This document shows, in pieces, positions 9,117 to 18,736 of a stretch of 64,000 nt of DNA. The DNA comes from Nocardia coubleae NBRC 108252 (lineage in GTDB: Bacteria > Actinomycetota > Actinomycetes > Mycobacteriales > Mycobacteriaceae). Location: assembly GCF_001612805.1 (NCBI RefSeq), contig NZ_BDBD01000016.1, forward strand, positions 124,001 through 188,000, written 5' to 3'. The translations under genes were made by a program, and so were the position numbers. Positions within the stretch are counted from its first letter, which is position 1; the number at the start of each line of letters is the position of its first letter. The notes beneath the pieces were generated by a model, which ran no database searches, was not told where the DNA came from, and was given only the letters and a program-made list of their open reading frames with translations.

Positions 9117-9122
9117 GACAGT
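9109..9122. promoter_or_regulatory. palindromic operator between TetR gene and dehydrogenase gene
   Basis: ACTGTCATGACAGT is a perfect palindrome; with flanks it extends to a near-perfect 20-mer (TTTACTGTCATGACAGTCAA). It covers the ATG of the TetR gene (9116) and lies 25 bp before the divergent start, so it is the probable site of this regulator. Confidence 0.65.
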
Positions 9123-9147
9123 CAATATATTCGAAGGGGAGGCAGTG

Positions 9148-10347
9148 ATGCGAGTTCTGGCACTGGGTGGGGCAGGGGAAATGGGGCGCGTCGCGGCGCG
9201 CGTCCTGCGCGGCGACGACAGGGTCACCGCGTTGACGGTCGCCGATCGTGACGAACGGGCGGCGCGCAAGGTCGCGGGGGAACTCGGTGCCGAAGCACGA
9301 GCGCTCGATGTCACCGACGGTCCGTCACTCGCCGCGGCATTGCGCGAGGCGGACCTCGTGGTGAACACCGTGGGTCCATACTTCCGCTTCGGCCCGCCGA
9401 TCCTGACCGCCGCCATCGCCGCGGGTTGCGACTACATCGACATCTGCGACGACCCCCAACCCACCGCCGACATGCTCGAACTCGACGCCGAGGCGAAAGC
9501 GGCCGGAGTGACGGCGCTGCTCGGCATGGGCGCGAGTCCGGGCGTGGCGAACCTGCTCGCGGTCCGGGCGGGCGCCGAGCTCGATCGGGTCGACTCCCTG
9601 GTGACGGGTTGGAACATCCACTCGGCCCACACCGAGGAAAGCGCCGCGGCGACCGCCGCCGTCGTGCACGGCATGCGCCAGATCAGCGGGAACATCCCGG
9701 TGACCAGGGCGGGTGCGCGCGTCGAACGCCCTGCGCTGGAACGGTTTCGGCTCGAATACCCGGGACTCGGCGCCGGTGAGGGCCGCAGCTTCGGTCATCC
9801 GGAGGCGATCACGTTGCCGCTGGCTTTCCCCGGTGTCAAAGACTCGACCTCGGTGGTTGTCGCCGATCGTTCGACCTCGGCCGCGCTACTGGCACTGCGC
9901 TGGGCGATGAACCGCCGCCTGCTGACCGTCGATCGCGCGGCGCTCTTGGCCGCCTGCCTCGAACGCCTGCTCCCGGCCGACCCGGCAACTCTCGTCGCGG
10001 CCGGTGGACTGCCGCCGCTGTTCGCCATCGCCGAGGGGGAACGAGACGGCTCGCCCGCAAGGGTCGCCACTGCGCTGAGTCAGGTCCCCGGCCTGTCGAT
10101 GGCCGACAACACCGGCGTCCCGTTGGCTGTCGGCGCGCTGCTGCTGGCCGCGAACCCACGTCCAGGGGTACACGCACCCGAAACGCTGATCGACCCGGAC
10201 CAGTTCTTCGCCGCCTTCGCGACCCACTGCCTCGGCGCACCGGACCCCGCGGCGATGACGATCACCACCCGAAGCTGGGCAACCCCCGACAGCAACGCCG
10301 CGGCGCTGTCGTCCGCCCTGCTGACAGCCCTCATCGCGGCGCGCTGA
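9148..10347 (+). CDS. saccharopine dehydrogenase-like NAD(P)-dependent oxidoreductase
   Basis: A 399-residue protein opening with the Rossmann motif LALGGAGEMGRVAARVL, followed by NTVGPYFRFG and CDYIDICDDPQP, typical of the Sacchrp_dh_NADP family. Members include lysine-pathway enzymes and many uncharacterised reductases (trans-acting enoyl reductase-like); substrate cannot be named. ATG at 9148 is selected for the GAAGGGGAGG just upstream; the frame is open farther but would overlap the divergent TetR gene. Probably controlled by that TetR protein. A decayed copy of its last ~35 codons follows directly downstream (10352-10468). Confidence 0.8.
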   Translation: MRVLALGGAGEMGRVAARVLRGDDRVTALTVADRDERAARKVAGELGAEARALDVTDGPSLAAALREADLVVNTVGPYFRFGPPILTAAIAAGCDYIDICDDPQPTADMLELDAEAKAAGVTALLGMGASPGVANLLAVRAGAELDRVDSLVTGWNIHSAHTEESAAATAAVVHGMRQISGNIPVTRAGARVERPALERFRLEYPGLGAGEGRSFGHPEAITLPLAFPGVKDSTSVVVADRSTSAALLALRWAMNRRLLTVDRAALLAACLERLLPADPATLVAAGGLPPLFAIAEGERDGSPARVATALSQVPGLSMADNTGVPLAVGALLLAANPRPGVHAPETLIDPDQFFAAFATHCLGAPDPAAMTITTRSWATPDSNAAALSSALLTALIAAR

Positions 10348-10351
10348 GCCC

Positions 10352-10468
10352 GCGACGCACTGCGTCGGCACGCTCGACCCGGCCACGATGACTGTCACGA
10401 CGACAAGCTGGGCTGTGCCCGAAGCCGACGACAAGGCGTCGTCGTCGGCCCTGATCGCGGCTGAGCCC
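10352..10468 (+). pseudogene. decayed tandem copy of the 3' end of the upstream dehydrogenase gene
   Basis: Translating frame 2 from 10352 gives ATHCVGTLDPATMTVTTTSW followed by AVPEADDKASSSALIAA, which lines up with the true C-terminus (ATHCLGAPDPAAMTITTRSW, then ATPDSNAAALSSALLTALIAA). The copy starts 5 bp after the intact stop and is out of frame with it. No promoter or start is evident; it is best read as the remnant of a tandem duplication or of a former longer paralogue. Confidence 0.75.
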
Positions 10469-10476
10469 ACAACCGG

Positions 10477-10505
10477 GCGTCGCCGCTCGTACACGGCGGC
10501 GACGC
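10477..10505. terminator. hairpin between convergent genes
   Basis: GCGTCGCCGC pairs with GCGGCGACGC around a 9-nt loop. A second weaker hairpin (GCCGACGAC/GTCGTCGGC, 10424-10449) precedes it. Both lie between the dehydrogenase remnant and the end of hsaB, so they may end transcription from either side. Confidence 0.5.
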
Positions 10506-10530
10506 GTGTTCACTCGAGCACAGGCGCCAC

Positions 10531-11124
10531 CTACAACCAGGTGTCGAGGCTGGTGGTGGTGAGGAAGTGGTCCAGGTCGGCGCGCCAGGGGGCGGGGGTG
10601 GTCTTGTCCGGTTCGATGCCGGTGTACTGCCCACGGTAGAACAGCAGCGGGCGGCCGTTGGTCGTCGACTCCGATTCCGTCAGGGCCTGCACGCACCCGA
10701 TGACGATGTAGTGGTCACCACCGTCGACCACCGAGTCGACGGTGCATTCGATAGTCGCCAATGAACCGTCGAGCACGGGCACACCCAGATCCGAGGTGTG
10801 CCACGGGACTCCGGCGAACTTGTCCGGTTCGCGGGAGCCGAAGCGGGCGCACGTCGGCTGCTGTTCCTCGGCGAGCACGTTCACACAGAACTTGCCCGCC
10901 GCCTCGATCGCCGCCCACGAGCGCGACCCCTTGGTGGGGCAGAACAGCACGAGCGGCGGATCGAGGGAGAGGGCGGCGAAGGACTGACAGGCGAACCCGA
11001 TCGGCGCACCGTCGGGGTCGAGCGCGGTGATCACGGTGATGCCGGTGCAGAACTGTCCCAGCACATTACGGAATTGCCGGCCGTCGATCGCCGGTGTCTG
11101 TTCGGTCATGTCCCTCGCCGCCAT
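10531..11124 (-). CDS. hsaB: flavin reductase component of 3-HSA hydroxylase (HsaB)
   Basis: A 197-residue flavin reductase-like (FMN-binding split barrel) protein: RNVLGQFCTGITVITALD, then FACQSFAALSLDPPLVLFCP, the flavin-binding core. It supplies reduced flavin to HsaA for hydroxylation of 3-HSA (the ring-A phenol). Last gene of hsaA-hsaD-hsaC-hsaB; starts 3 bp after hsaC ends. The ATG at 11124 follows a TAGGGA; a second ATG at 11109 (MTEQTP) is possible. Corresponds to Rv3567c. Confidence 0.93.
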   Translation of the reverse strand: MAARDMTEQTPAIDGRQFRNVLGQFCTGITVITALDPDGAPIGFACQSFAALSLDPPLVLFCPTKGSRSWAAIEAAGKFCVNVLAEEQQPTCARFGSREPDKFAGVPWHTSDLGVPVLDGSLATIECTVDSVVDGGDHYIVIGCVQALTESESTTNGRPLLFYRGQYTGIEPDKTTPAPWRADLDHFLTTTSLDTWL

Positions 11125-11127
11125 TCC

Positions 11128-12905
<1,778 letters not shown>

Positions 12906-14069
12906 CTACACCATGGCGTCGGTGACGGGCAGCCCGAACTCGTGCGTGCCGTACATCACGTAGGCGCGCTCGGGATCGTTGGCCGCGTGTACTCGTCCGG
13001 CATGCGCGTCACGCCAGAAGCGCTGCAGCGGAGTGCCGTTGGCCAGCGCGGTGGCGCCGGAGGACTCGAAGAGCTTGTCGATCGAGGCGATCACCCGGCC
13101 GGTGGCACGCACCTGGTCGCGCCTGGCCCGCACACGCAGGTCGAACGGCACTTCCTCGCCCGCGACCAGCAGCGCGTACTCCTCGGCCACATTGCCCGAG
13201 AGCTGACGCCAGGCGGCATCGATATCGCTGGCGGCCTCGGCGACGCGCACCTTGGCGAACGGGTCGTCCTTGGCGTTCTCACCCGCGTAGGCCGCGCGCA
13301 CACGCTTGCCCTGATGCTCGACGTGTGCCTCGTAGGCGCCGTAACCCATGCCGACGATCGGGGTGGAGATGGTGGTGGGATGGATTGTGCCCCACGGCAT
13401 CTTGTACACCGGATCGGGATTCTGCGCCAGGCCCGGCGAGCGGCCCTCGCTCATCGCGCGGAAGCTGAGGAAGCGGTGCGTCGGCACGAAGACGTCCTCC
13501 ACCACAACGGTGTTGGAACCGGTGCCGCGCAGGCCGACCACATTCCACACGTCGTCGATGCGGTACTCCGAGCGCGGAATCAGGAAGCTGCCGAAGTCGA
13601 CCGGCTTGCCGTTCTTGATGACGGGTCCGCCGAGCACTGCCCAGGTCGCGTGATCGGAGCCCGAGGACCACGCCCACGACCCGCGCACGATGTACCCGCC
13701 GTCGACCGCCTGGCCCATGCCCATGGGGGCGTACGACGAGGAGATCCGCACGTCGGTGTCCTCACCCCACACCTCTTCCTGTGCGGCCTGGTCGAACAGT
13801 GCGAGGTGCCAGTTGTGCACGCCGATGATGCCCGCCACCCAGCCCGTCGACCCGCAGGCACTGGCGATGCGGCGCACGGAGTCGTAGAAGACCACCGGGT
13901 CGGCGGCATGCCCGCCCCACTGCTTGGGCTGCAGCAGCCGGAAGAACCCGGTCTCCTGCAGTGCCTTCATGGATTCGTCGGGTATGCGGCGCAGGTCTTC
14001 GGCCTCCTGCGCGCGTTCGCGCAGCGTCGGCAGCAGCGCCTCGACCCGTTCGGTCACTTCTTGCGTCAT
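12906..14069 (-). CDS. hsaA: oxygenase component of 3-HSA 4-hydroxylase (HsaA)
   Basis: A 387-residue flavin-dependent monooxygenase with an acyl-CoA-dehydrogenase fold: helical N-terminal domain (RIPDESMKALQETGFFRLLQP), beta domain (GSWAWSSGSDHATWAVLGGP) and C-terminal HpaB/HsaA-like helical domain ending with YVMYGTHEFG. It hydroxylates the phenolic ring-A intermediate using reduced flavin from HsaB. ATG at 14069 is chosen; a TTG at 14105 would add 12 residues and cannot be excluded. First gene of the hsaADCB operon, with a KstR-like operator about 60 bp upstream, divergent from kshA. Confidence 0.93.
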   Translation of the reverse strand: MTQEVTERVEALLPTLRERAQEAEDLRRIPDESMKALQETGFFRLLQPKQWGGHAADPVVFYDSVRRIASACGSTGWVAGIIGVHNWHLALFDQAAQEEVWGEDTDVRISSSYAPMGMGQAVDGGYIVRGSWAWSSGSDHATWAVLGGPVIKNGKPVDFGSFLIPRSEYRIDDVWNVVGLRGTGSNTVVVEDVFVPTHRFLSFRAMSEGRSPGLAQNPDPVYKMPWGTIHPTTISTPIVGMGYGAYEAHVEHQGKRVRAAYAGENAKDDPFAKVRVAEAASDIDAAWRQLSGNVAEEYALLVAGEEVPFDLRVRARRDQVRATGRVIASIDKLFESSGATALANGTPLQRFWRDAHAGRVHAANDPERAYVMYGTHEFGLPVTDAMV

Positions 14070-14129
14070 TTCGCCAGCCCGTTCCTGCCCTGTCGGAATC
14101 GACAAACTGTTCTCGTTCGTCTCTGAGAC

Positions 14130-14143
14130 TAGAACAGGTTCCC
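14130..14143. promoter_or_regulatory. KstR-type operator upstream of hsaADCB
   Basis: TAGAACAGGTTCCC keeps the AACnnGTT core of the KstR motif; the last base departs from the consensus A. On the minus strand the GTTCTAGTCT that includes a TAGTCT -10-like box faces hsaA. Confidence 0.65.
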
Positions 14144-14196
14144 ATTCCTGTCGAGAAGGGAATAACGCGGACAGCTAGCGTGAACCGGCCGTATTT

Positions 14197-14210
14197 TGTA
14201 ACGTGTTCTA
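14197..14210. promoter_or_regulatory. KstR-type operator upstream of kshA
   Basis: TGTAACGTGTTCTA matches TnnAACnnGTTnnA fully. It ends 20 bp before the kshA ATG; the ribosome-binding site GAAGGAGGG lies between. The two sites at 14130 and 14197 serve the divergent hsaA and kshA promoters. Confidence 0.75.
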
Positions 14211-14230
14211 GTGAAGAAGGAGGGTTCGGG

Positions 14231-15400
14231 ATGGCAGTCAACCCCAAGGTGAGAGAACTCGATGTCGGTACCACGCCGACCAGGTTCGCGCGCGGCTGGC
14301 ACTGCGTCGGTCTCGCGAAGACGTTCCGCGACGGTAAACCGCACGCGGTCGAGATCTTCGGAACCAAACTCGTGATCTGGGCCGATACGTCCGACCAGCT
14401 CCGTGTGCTCGACGCCTACTGCAGGCATATGGGCGGCGACCTGAGCATGGGCTCGGTGAAGGGCGACGACATCGCCTGCCCGTTCCACGACTGGCGCTGG
14501 GGGGCGAGCGGCAAGTGCACCGCGATCCCCTACGGCCGCCGGGTGCCGCCGCTGGCGCGCACACGCAAGTGGACGACGCTGGAACGCAACGGTCAGCTGT
14601 TCGTCTGGCACGACCACGAGGGCAACGAACCGCCGCCCGAGGTCACGATCCCCCACATCGAGGGCGTGTACACCGACGCGGACGGCAATCCGAGCGAAAC
14701 CCACGACAGCGGCTGGACCGACTGGACGTGGAACTCGCTGCTGATCGAGGGTGCGAACTGCCGCGAGATCATCGACAACGTCGTGGACATGGCGCACTTC
14801 TTCTACATCCACTACGCCTTCCCGACGTACTTCAAGAACGTCTTCGAAGGCCATGTGGCTACCCAGTTCCTGGAGACCAAGGGCCGCCCGGATATCGGCA
14901 TGGCGGCCAAGCACGGCGGTGAGACGCTGCTCAAGTCGGAGGCGTCGTACTTCGGTCCGTCCTACATGATCAACCCGCTGATCAACATCTACAGCGGGTA
15001 CGAGATGAAGGTGGTGCTGATCAACTGCCACTACCCGGTCACCCAGGACTCGTTCGTGCTGCAGTGGGGCCTGACCGTCGAGAAGCCCAAGGGCATCGAC
15101 GACGAGACCGCGACCAAGCTGGCCAACACGATGACCACGTTCTTCGGCGACGGCTTCCTGCAGGACGTGGAGATCTGGAAGCACAAGTCCAAGGTCGAGA
15201 ATCCGCTGCTGTGCGAGGAGGACGGCCCGGTCTACCAGCTGCGGCGCTGGTACGACCAGTTCTACGTGGACATCGCCGATGTCACCGAGAAGATGACCCA
15301 GCGCTTCGAGTTCGAGGTCGACACGACCAAGGCGAACGAGGCATGGGAGGCCGAGGTCGCCGAGAACCTGCGGCGCAAGGCCGAGGAAGCGGGCGTGTGA
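14231..15400 (+). CDS. kshA: 3-ketosteroid 9-alpha-monooxygenase, oxygenase component (KshA)
   Basis: A 389-residue Rieske non-haem iron oxygenase. Rieske ligands are Cys64/His66 (YCRHMGG) and Cys83/His86 (ACPFHDW); the mononuclear iron ligands His189 and His194 lie in NVVDMAHFFYIHYAF. With a reductase (KshB, not in this window) it hydroxylates ring B at C9, which with KstD leads to ring opening. ATG 14231 has GAAGGAGGG upstream. Followed after 1 bp by a small Cys-containing protein, as in M. tuberculosis Rv3526-Rv3527. Regulated by the KstR-like site at 14197. Confidence 0.96.
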   Translation: MAVNPKVRELDVGTTPTRFARGWHCVGLAKTFRDGKPHAVEIFGTKLVIWADTSDQLRVLDAYCRHMGGDLSMGSVKGDDIACPFHDWRWGASGKCTAIPYGRRVPPLARTRKWTTLERNGQLFVWHDHEGNEPPPEVTIPHIEGVYTDADGNPSETHDSGWTDWTWNSLLIEGANCREIIDNVVDMAHFFYIHYAFPTYFKNVFEGHVATQFLETKGRPDIGMAAKHGGETLLKSEASYFGPSYMINPLINIYSGYEMKVVLINCHYPVTQDSFVLQWGLTVEKPKGIDDETATKLANTMTTFFGDGFLQDVEIWKHKSKVENPLLCEEDGPVYQLRRWYDQFYVDIADVTEKMTQRFEFEVDTTKANEAWEAEVAENLRRKAEEAGV

Positions 15401-15401
15401 C

Positions 15402-15734
15402 ATGGCCGCCAGCTGGGCCAAGGCACCGGATTTCGCCGATCAGCCCGCCCGCCGGGCGGCGGTGCGGGCCCAGACCGCCCTCGACCAGCAACGGTATCTC
15501 GACGAAGGCCTGACGCCGCTGCGGTGTCAGGCCTGCGGCACCGAGGTGCTGGTGCGCAAGTACAGCGCGCACCAGACCTCGGTGCAGTGGACCGAGCGGC
15601 CCGACACGCGCTGTCCGGTCTTCGCCGAGCTGAGTTCCCACGGTGCCCGGCCCGGTCGGCCGGACACCTGTCCGTCGCTGCAGAAGACGATCGAGTGGGC
15701 GGTCGACGAGGGCGTGCTCGAGGTTCCCGAATAA
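15402..15734 (+). CDS. small four-cysteine protein downstream of kshA (Rv3527-like)
   Basis: A 110-residue hydrophilic protein. Cys42 and Cys45 form a C-x2-C pair (RCQACG), and Cys71 (RCPVF) and Cys90 (TCPS) could complete a zinc or iron site. The start lies 2 bp after the kshA stop, so the two are cotranscribed and probably coupled. The position equals Rv3527 in M. tuberculosis, a KstR-linked protein of unknown role. No known domain recognised; an assembly or electron-transfer helper for KshA is a guess from context only. Confidence 0.75.
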   Translation: MAASWAKAPDFADQPARRAAVRAQTALDQQRYLDEGLTPLRCQACGTEVLVRKYSAHQTSVQWTERPDTRCPVFAELSSHGARPGRPDTCPSLQKTIEWAVDEGVLEVPE

Positions 15735-15738
15735 AGCC

Positions 15739-16983
15739 TCAGTCGCCGACGGTGAGCGCCTGGGCTTCCTCGATGCTGTGCGGCGCGGGGTCGTGCTCGT
15801 CGATGTGGGCCAGGGCGCCGCGCCCGAGGAACAGGACGGTGACCCCGGCGGCGGTGCACGCCGCGCCGAGCCAGAACGGCAGGGACACGCTGTGCTCGCC
15901 GAGCTTGCCCGCCACCCAGGGCGCGGCCGCGCCGCCGGCGAACCGGACGAAGCTGTAGGCCGCCGACGCGGTCGACCGCTCGACCGGCGCGGAGATCATC
16001 ACGGCCTCGGTGATGAGGGTGTTGTTCACGCCGAGGAACAGCCCGGCGACCACGACCCCGACGATCAGCACGATCTTGTGCTCGGCGTACAGCGCCATGA
16101 GCGCCAGGTCGGCGGCGAACAGGCCGAGGGACAGCCCCATCATCGGCAGCGTGCCGAAGCGCGCCTGCAGTCTCGGGGCGAGGAACACCGAGGCCACCGC
16201 GAGCATCACGCCCCACCCGAAGAAGATGAAACCGATCGCGTAGGTGCCCATGTCGAGGGGGAACGGCGTGTAGGCGAGCAAAGTGAAGAAGCCGAAGTTG
16301 TAGAGCAACGCGGTGATGCTGACGGTGAGCAGCCCGCGGTGCCGCAGCGCCTTGAACGGCGCGCTGATCGAGGTGGGGGTCGCGGGCTTGGGCAGTTCGG
16401 GCAGCAGCACGACGATCGCGACGAAGGCGACGGCCATCAGCACCGACACGCCGAAGAACGGCCCCCGCCAGCTGATTCCACCGAGTACCCCACCGAGCAG
16501 CGGTCCGGTCGCGATGCCGATGCCGAGGGCCGCCTCGTAGAGGATGATCGCCTTGGCGACGCCGCCCGTGGCCGCGCCGACGATGGTCGCCAGCGCCGTC
16601 GCGATGAACAGGGCGTTGCCGAGCCCCCACCCGGCACGGAAGCCGATGATCTCGCCGATGGTGCTCGACATGCCCGCCAGCGCGGCGAACACGATGATGA
16701 TCGCCAGGCCCGACAGCAGGGTCTTCTTGGCGCCGAAGCGACTGGAGATGACGCCGGTGACCAGCATGGCGACGCCGGTGACGGCCATGTAGCTGGTGAA
16801 CAGCAGCGAGACCTGCGAGGGGCTGGCGTTCAGCTGTTCGCCGATGGGTTTGAGGATGGGATCGACGAGGCCGATGCCCATGAACGCGATGACGCTGGCG
16901 AAGGCGACGGCCCAGACGGCTTTCGGCTGGCCGGTGGAGGTGGCCGCGGCGTCGTTGTCGCGAGTCAACGGAGAGATGCTCAT
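15739..16983 (-). CDS. MFS transporter
   Basis: A 414-residue membrane protein with 12 predicted segments, starting FASVIAFMGIGLVDPILKPIG and carrying the MFS loop 2-3 motif (SRFGAKKTLLSGL, about residues 79-91). The profile is that of proton-driven drug/metabolite exporters (DHA-like). ATG 16983 gives the normal N-terminus; the longer frame upstream is the MarR gene in another frame. It lies 17 bp after the MarR gene, so the two form an operon. Substrate unknown. Its stop is only 4 bp from the convergent kshA-linked gene. Confidence 0.85.
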   Translation of the reverse strand: MSISPLTRDNDAAATSTGQPKAVWAVAFASVIAFMGIGLVDPILKPIGEQLNASPSQVSLLFTSYMAVTGVAMLVTGVISSRFGAKKTLLSGLAIIIVFAALAGMSSTIGEIIGFRAGWGLGNALFIATALATIVGAATGGVAKAIILYEAALGIGIATGPLLGGVLGGISWRGPFFGVSVLMAVAFVAIVVLLPELPKPATPTSISAPFKALRHRGLLTVSITALLYNFGFFTLLAYTPFPLDMGTYAIGFIFFGWGVMLAVASVFLAPRLQARFGTLPMMGLSLGLFAADLALMALYAEHKIVLIVGVVVAGLFLGVNNTLITEAVMISAPVERSTASAAYSFVRFAGGAAAPWVAGKLGEHSVSLPFWLGAACTAAGVTVLFLGRGALAHIDEHDPAPHSIEEAQALTVGD

Positions 16984-17000
16984 GAGCGCTCCTGGTTGCT

Positions 17001-17453
17001 TCACTGGTGACCGCGGGCAACCGCGCGCAGGGCTGTCAGCAGGTCGTTCATGTCGGTGTCGAGCCGGATCAGCCGGTCGAGGTCGAAATCGGCGAGCCCG
17101 GGCGCCAAGGCGGCCGCGTAGGCGCGTCTGGCGCGGGTGAGGCGGTTCCGGCCCGCCGGGGTGAGTTCGACGCGCACTGCCCGCGAGTCCCTCGGGTCCT
17201 TGGTGCGGGTGGCGAATCCGTCGGCGACGAGCCGACCGAGCAGCGCCGTTGCCGCCGGTTGTGAGCATCGATCGATGCGGGCGAATTCGCTGACCCGTAG
17301 GCCGTCGTGCTCCTCGAGCACGGCGAGGGCGCGCAGCATCGCGCGGGGCAGGTCGTCGGAGCTGACCGCCCCGGCGAGCCGGGTGAGCCGACCGGCAGTG
17401 ACCAACAGGTCGACCACGATGTCGTCTGCTGATGGCTGCTCGTTCTGCTGCAC
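17001..17453 (-). CDS. MarR-family regulator
   Basis: A 150-residue winged-helix protein: recognition helix region RIDRCSQPAATALLGRLVADG (about residues 60-80) followed by the wing TRTKDPRDSRAVRVELT. MarR proteins next to an exporter usually repress it until a ligand binds; here the regulator gene comes first in the operon. GTG start at 17453. The 60 bp upstream are AT-rich for this genome and contain TTGCATAAGCTAACTATC, a plausible promoter/operator, but no clear palindrome. Confidence 0.85.
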   Translation of the reverse strand: MQQNEQPSADDIVVDLLVTAGRLTRLAGAVSSDDLPRAMLRALAVLEEHDGLRVSEFARIDRCSQPAATALLGRLVADGFATRTKDPRDSRAVRVELTPAGRNRLTRARRAYAAALAPGLADFDLDRLIRLDTDMNDLLTALRAVARGHQ

Positions 17454-17521
17454 AGGAAAATTATTGCATAAGCTAACTATCTAAATCAGGCAGGTGCGTC
17501 GTGAAACGGGCCACAACGTAC

Positions 17522-17556
17522 GAAACCCCAGCTCCGGGGGTCGGAGCTGGGGTTTC
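17522..17556. terminator. hairpin between the MarR promoter and fadE33
   Basis: Perfect 15-bp stem GAAACCCCAGCTCCG with its complement around a GGGGT loop, 12 bp after the stop of the fadE operon on the minus strand. It ends that operon and insulates the MarR/MFS promoter from read-through from the other side. Confidence 0.85.
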
Positions 17557-17568
17557 AGGAGGGCACGG

Positions 17569-18603
17569 TCAAGCGGCGACCGGACGGCGCGCGGTCCCGA
17601 ACAGTTCCGCGGTGGCGTGGGCACGCTTGAAGTACAGGTGGGCGTCGTGTTCCCAGGTGATGGCGATCCCGCCGTGCAACTGGATGGTCTCGGCGGCCAC
17701 CGTGCTGAACGCCTCGGTGCAGTAGGTGCGGGCCACCCACACGTCCTCGGCGGCCGAATCACTGCCCGCCGCCAGCGATCGGGCGGCCAGCAGCGCGGCC
17801 GATTCCGCCGATTCCACGAGCACGTACATATCGGCCATGCGGTGCTTGAGCGCCTGGAAGCTGCCGATCGGCCTGCCGAACTGCACGCGCGCGCTGGTGT
17901 ATTCGACCGTCATCTCGAGGCAGCGGCGGGCCGCGCCGACCTGTTCGGCGGCCAGTGCCGCCCACGCGATGTCGCGCAGCCGGGTGCCCGGGTCGCCGAG
18001 CCTGGTCGCCGGGGTTTCGGTGAAGGTGATGCTCGCCAAGGCGCGGGTGTGGTCGAGTCCTGGAGTCGGCGTCACAGTGACACCTGCTGCGGTAGGGGAG
18101 GTTTCGAACAATCCGTCGGCGGTGAGTACGAGCAGGACGTCCGCTTGGGCGCCGTGCAGCACGTAATGCGCTGTCCCGCTGAGTGATCCGTCTTCCGCGC
18201 GAACGCCGTAGTCATCCCAACCTTGGGAATCCGCCCAGCACAGCGCGGCCGTGCGAGAGCCTTCGGCGAGATCGGGGAGCAGCCGCTCGCAAGCCTGCTC
18301 ATCGCCGGCCAACAGGACGGCTTGGACACCGAGTACGGCCGAACCGAGCATCGGCACGCCGCTCAGCACCCGGCCCAATTCGCCGACGACCATGAGCGAT
18401 TCGACGAGACTCGCGCCCACGCCGCCCCACTGCTCAGGCACCGCGAGGGCCGCGACCCCCACCTGCTCGCACAACAGCTGCCACAACTTCGGGTCGAACC
18501 CGAGGTCGCTGTCCATCGCCGCGCGAAGGGCTTCCGGAGTCGCGTGCTTGGCCAGCAGCGCCCGCACCGACGAGCGGAATTCGAGCAGTTCATTCGATGA
18601 CAT
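17569..18603 (-). CDS. fadE33: acyl-CoA dehydrogenase (FadE33-like)
   Basis: A 344-residue acyl-CoA dehydrogenase with a shortened flavin region and a normal C-terminal domain (ARVQFGRPIGSFQALKHRMADMY; QLHGGIAITWEHDAHLYFKRA). In steroid degraders such short subunits pair with a partner FadE to build alpha2beta2 enzymes with two FAD per tetramer. Position at the end of fadD3-echA-fadE31-(small ORF)-fadE32 and similarity of order to Rv3561-Rv3564 suggest FadE33, acting on ring C/D CoA intermediates. The ATG at 18603 starts MSSNELLEF; 133 bp separate it from fadE32. Exact number assignment is tentative. Confidence 0.75.
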   Translation of the reverse strand: MSSNELLEFRSSVRALLAKHATPEALRAAMDSDLGFDPKLWQLLCEQVGVAALAVPEQWGGVGASLVESLMVVGELGRVLSGVPMLGSAVLGVQAVLLAGDEQACERLLPDLAEGSRTAALCWADSQGWDDYGVRAEDGSLSGTAHYVLHGAQADVLLVLTADGLFETSPTAAGVTVTPTPGLDHTRALASITFTETPATRLGDPGTRLRDIAWAALAAEQVGAARRCLEMTVEYTSARVQFGRPIGSFQALKHRMADMYVLVESAESAALLAARSLAAGSDSAAEDVWVARTYCTEAFSTVAAETIQLHGGIAITWEHDAHLYFKRAHATAELFGTARRPVAA

Positions 18604-18736
18604 GGGATTCCTCGGCGAAGTCGGTGATGGAATGCGCACAGCCGGGCCGTGCCTCGGATCGCGTCGAACCCGGCCGCCACACGGGGTAGACGAGCTGTGC
18701 GCGCGAAAGGGTGGACATCATGTCGGGCACAACATC

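Noticed and set aside
18590..18721. A 43-codon minus-strand frame in the gap between fadE32 and fadE33.
   Set aside because: Has weak start context and runs out of frame into fadE33; less convincing than the small ORF at 19804-19956.
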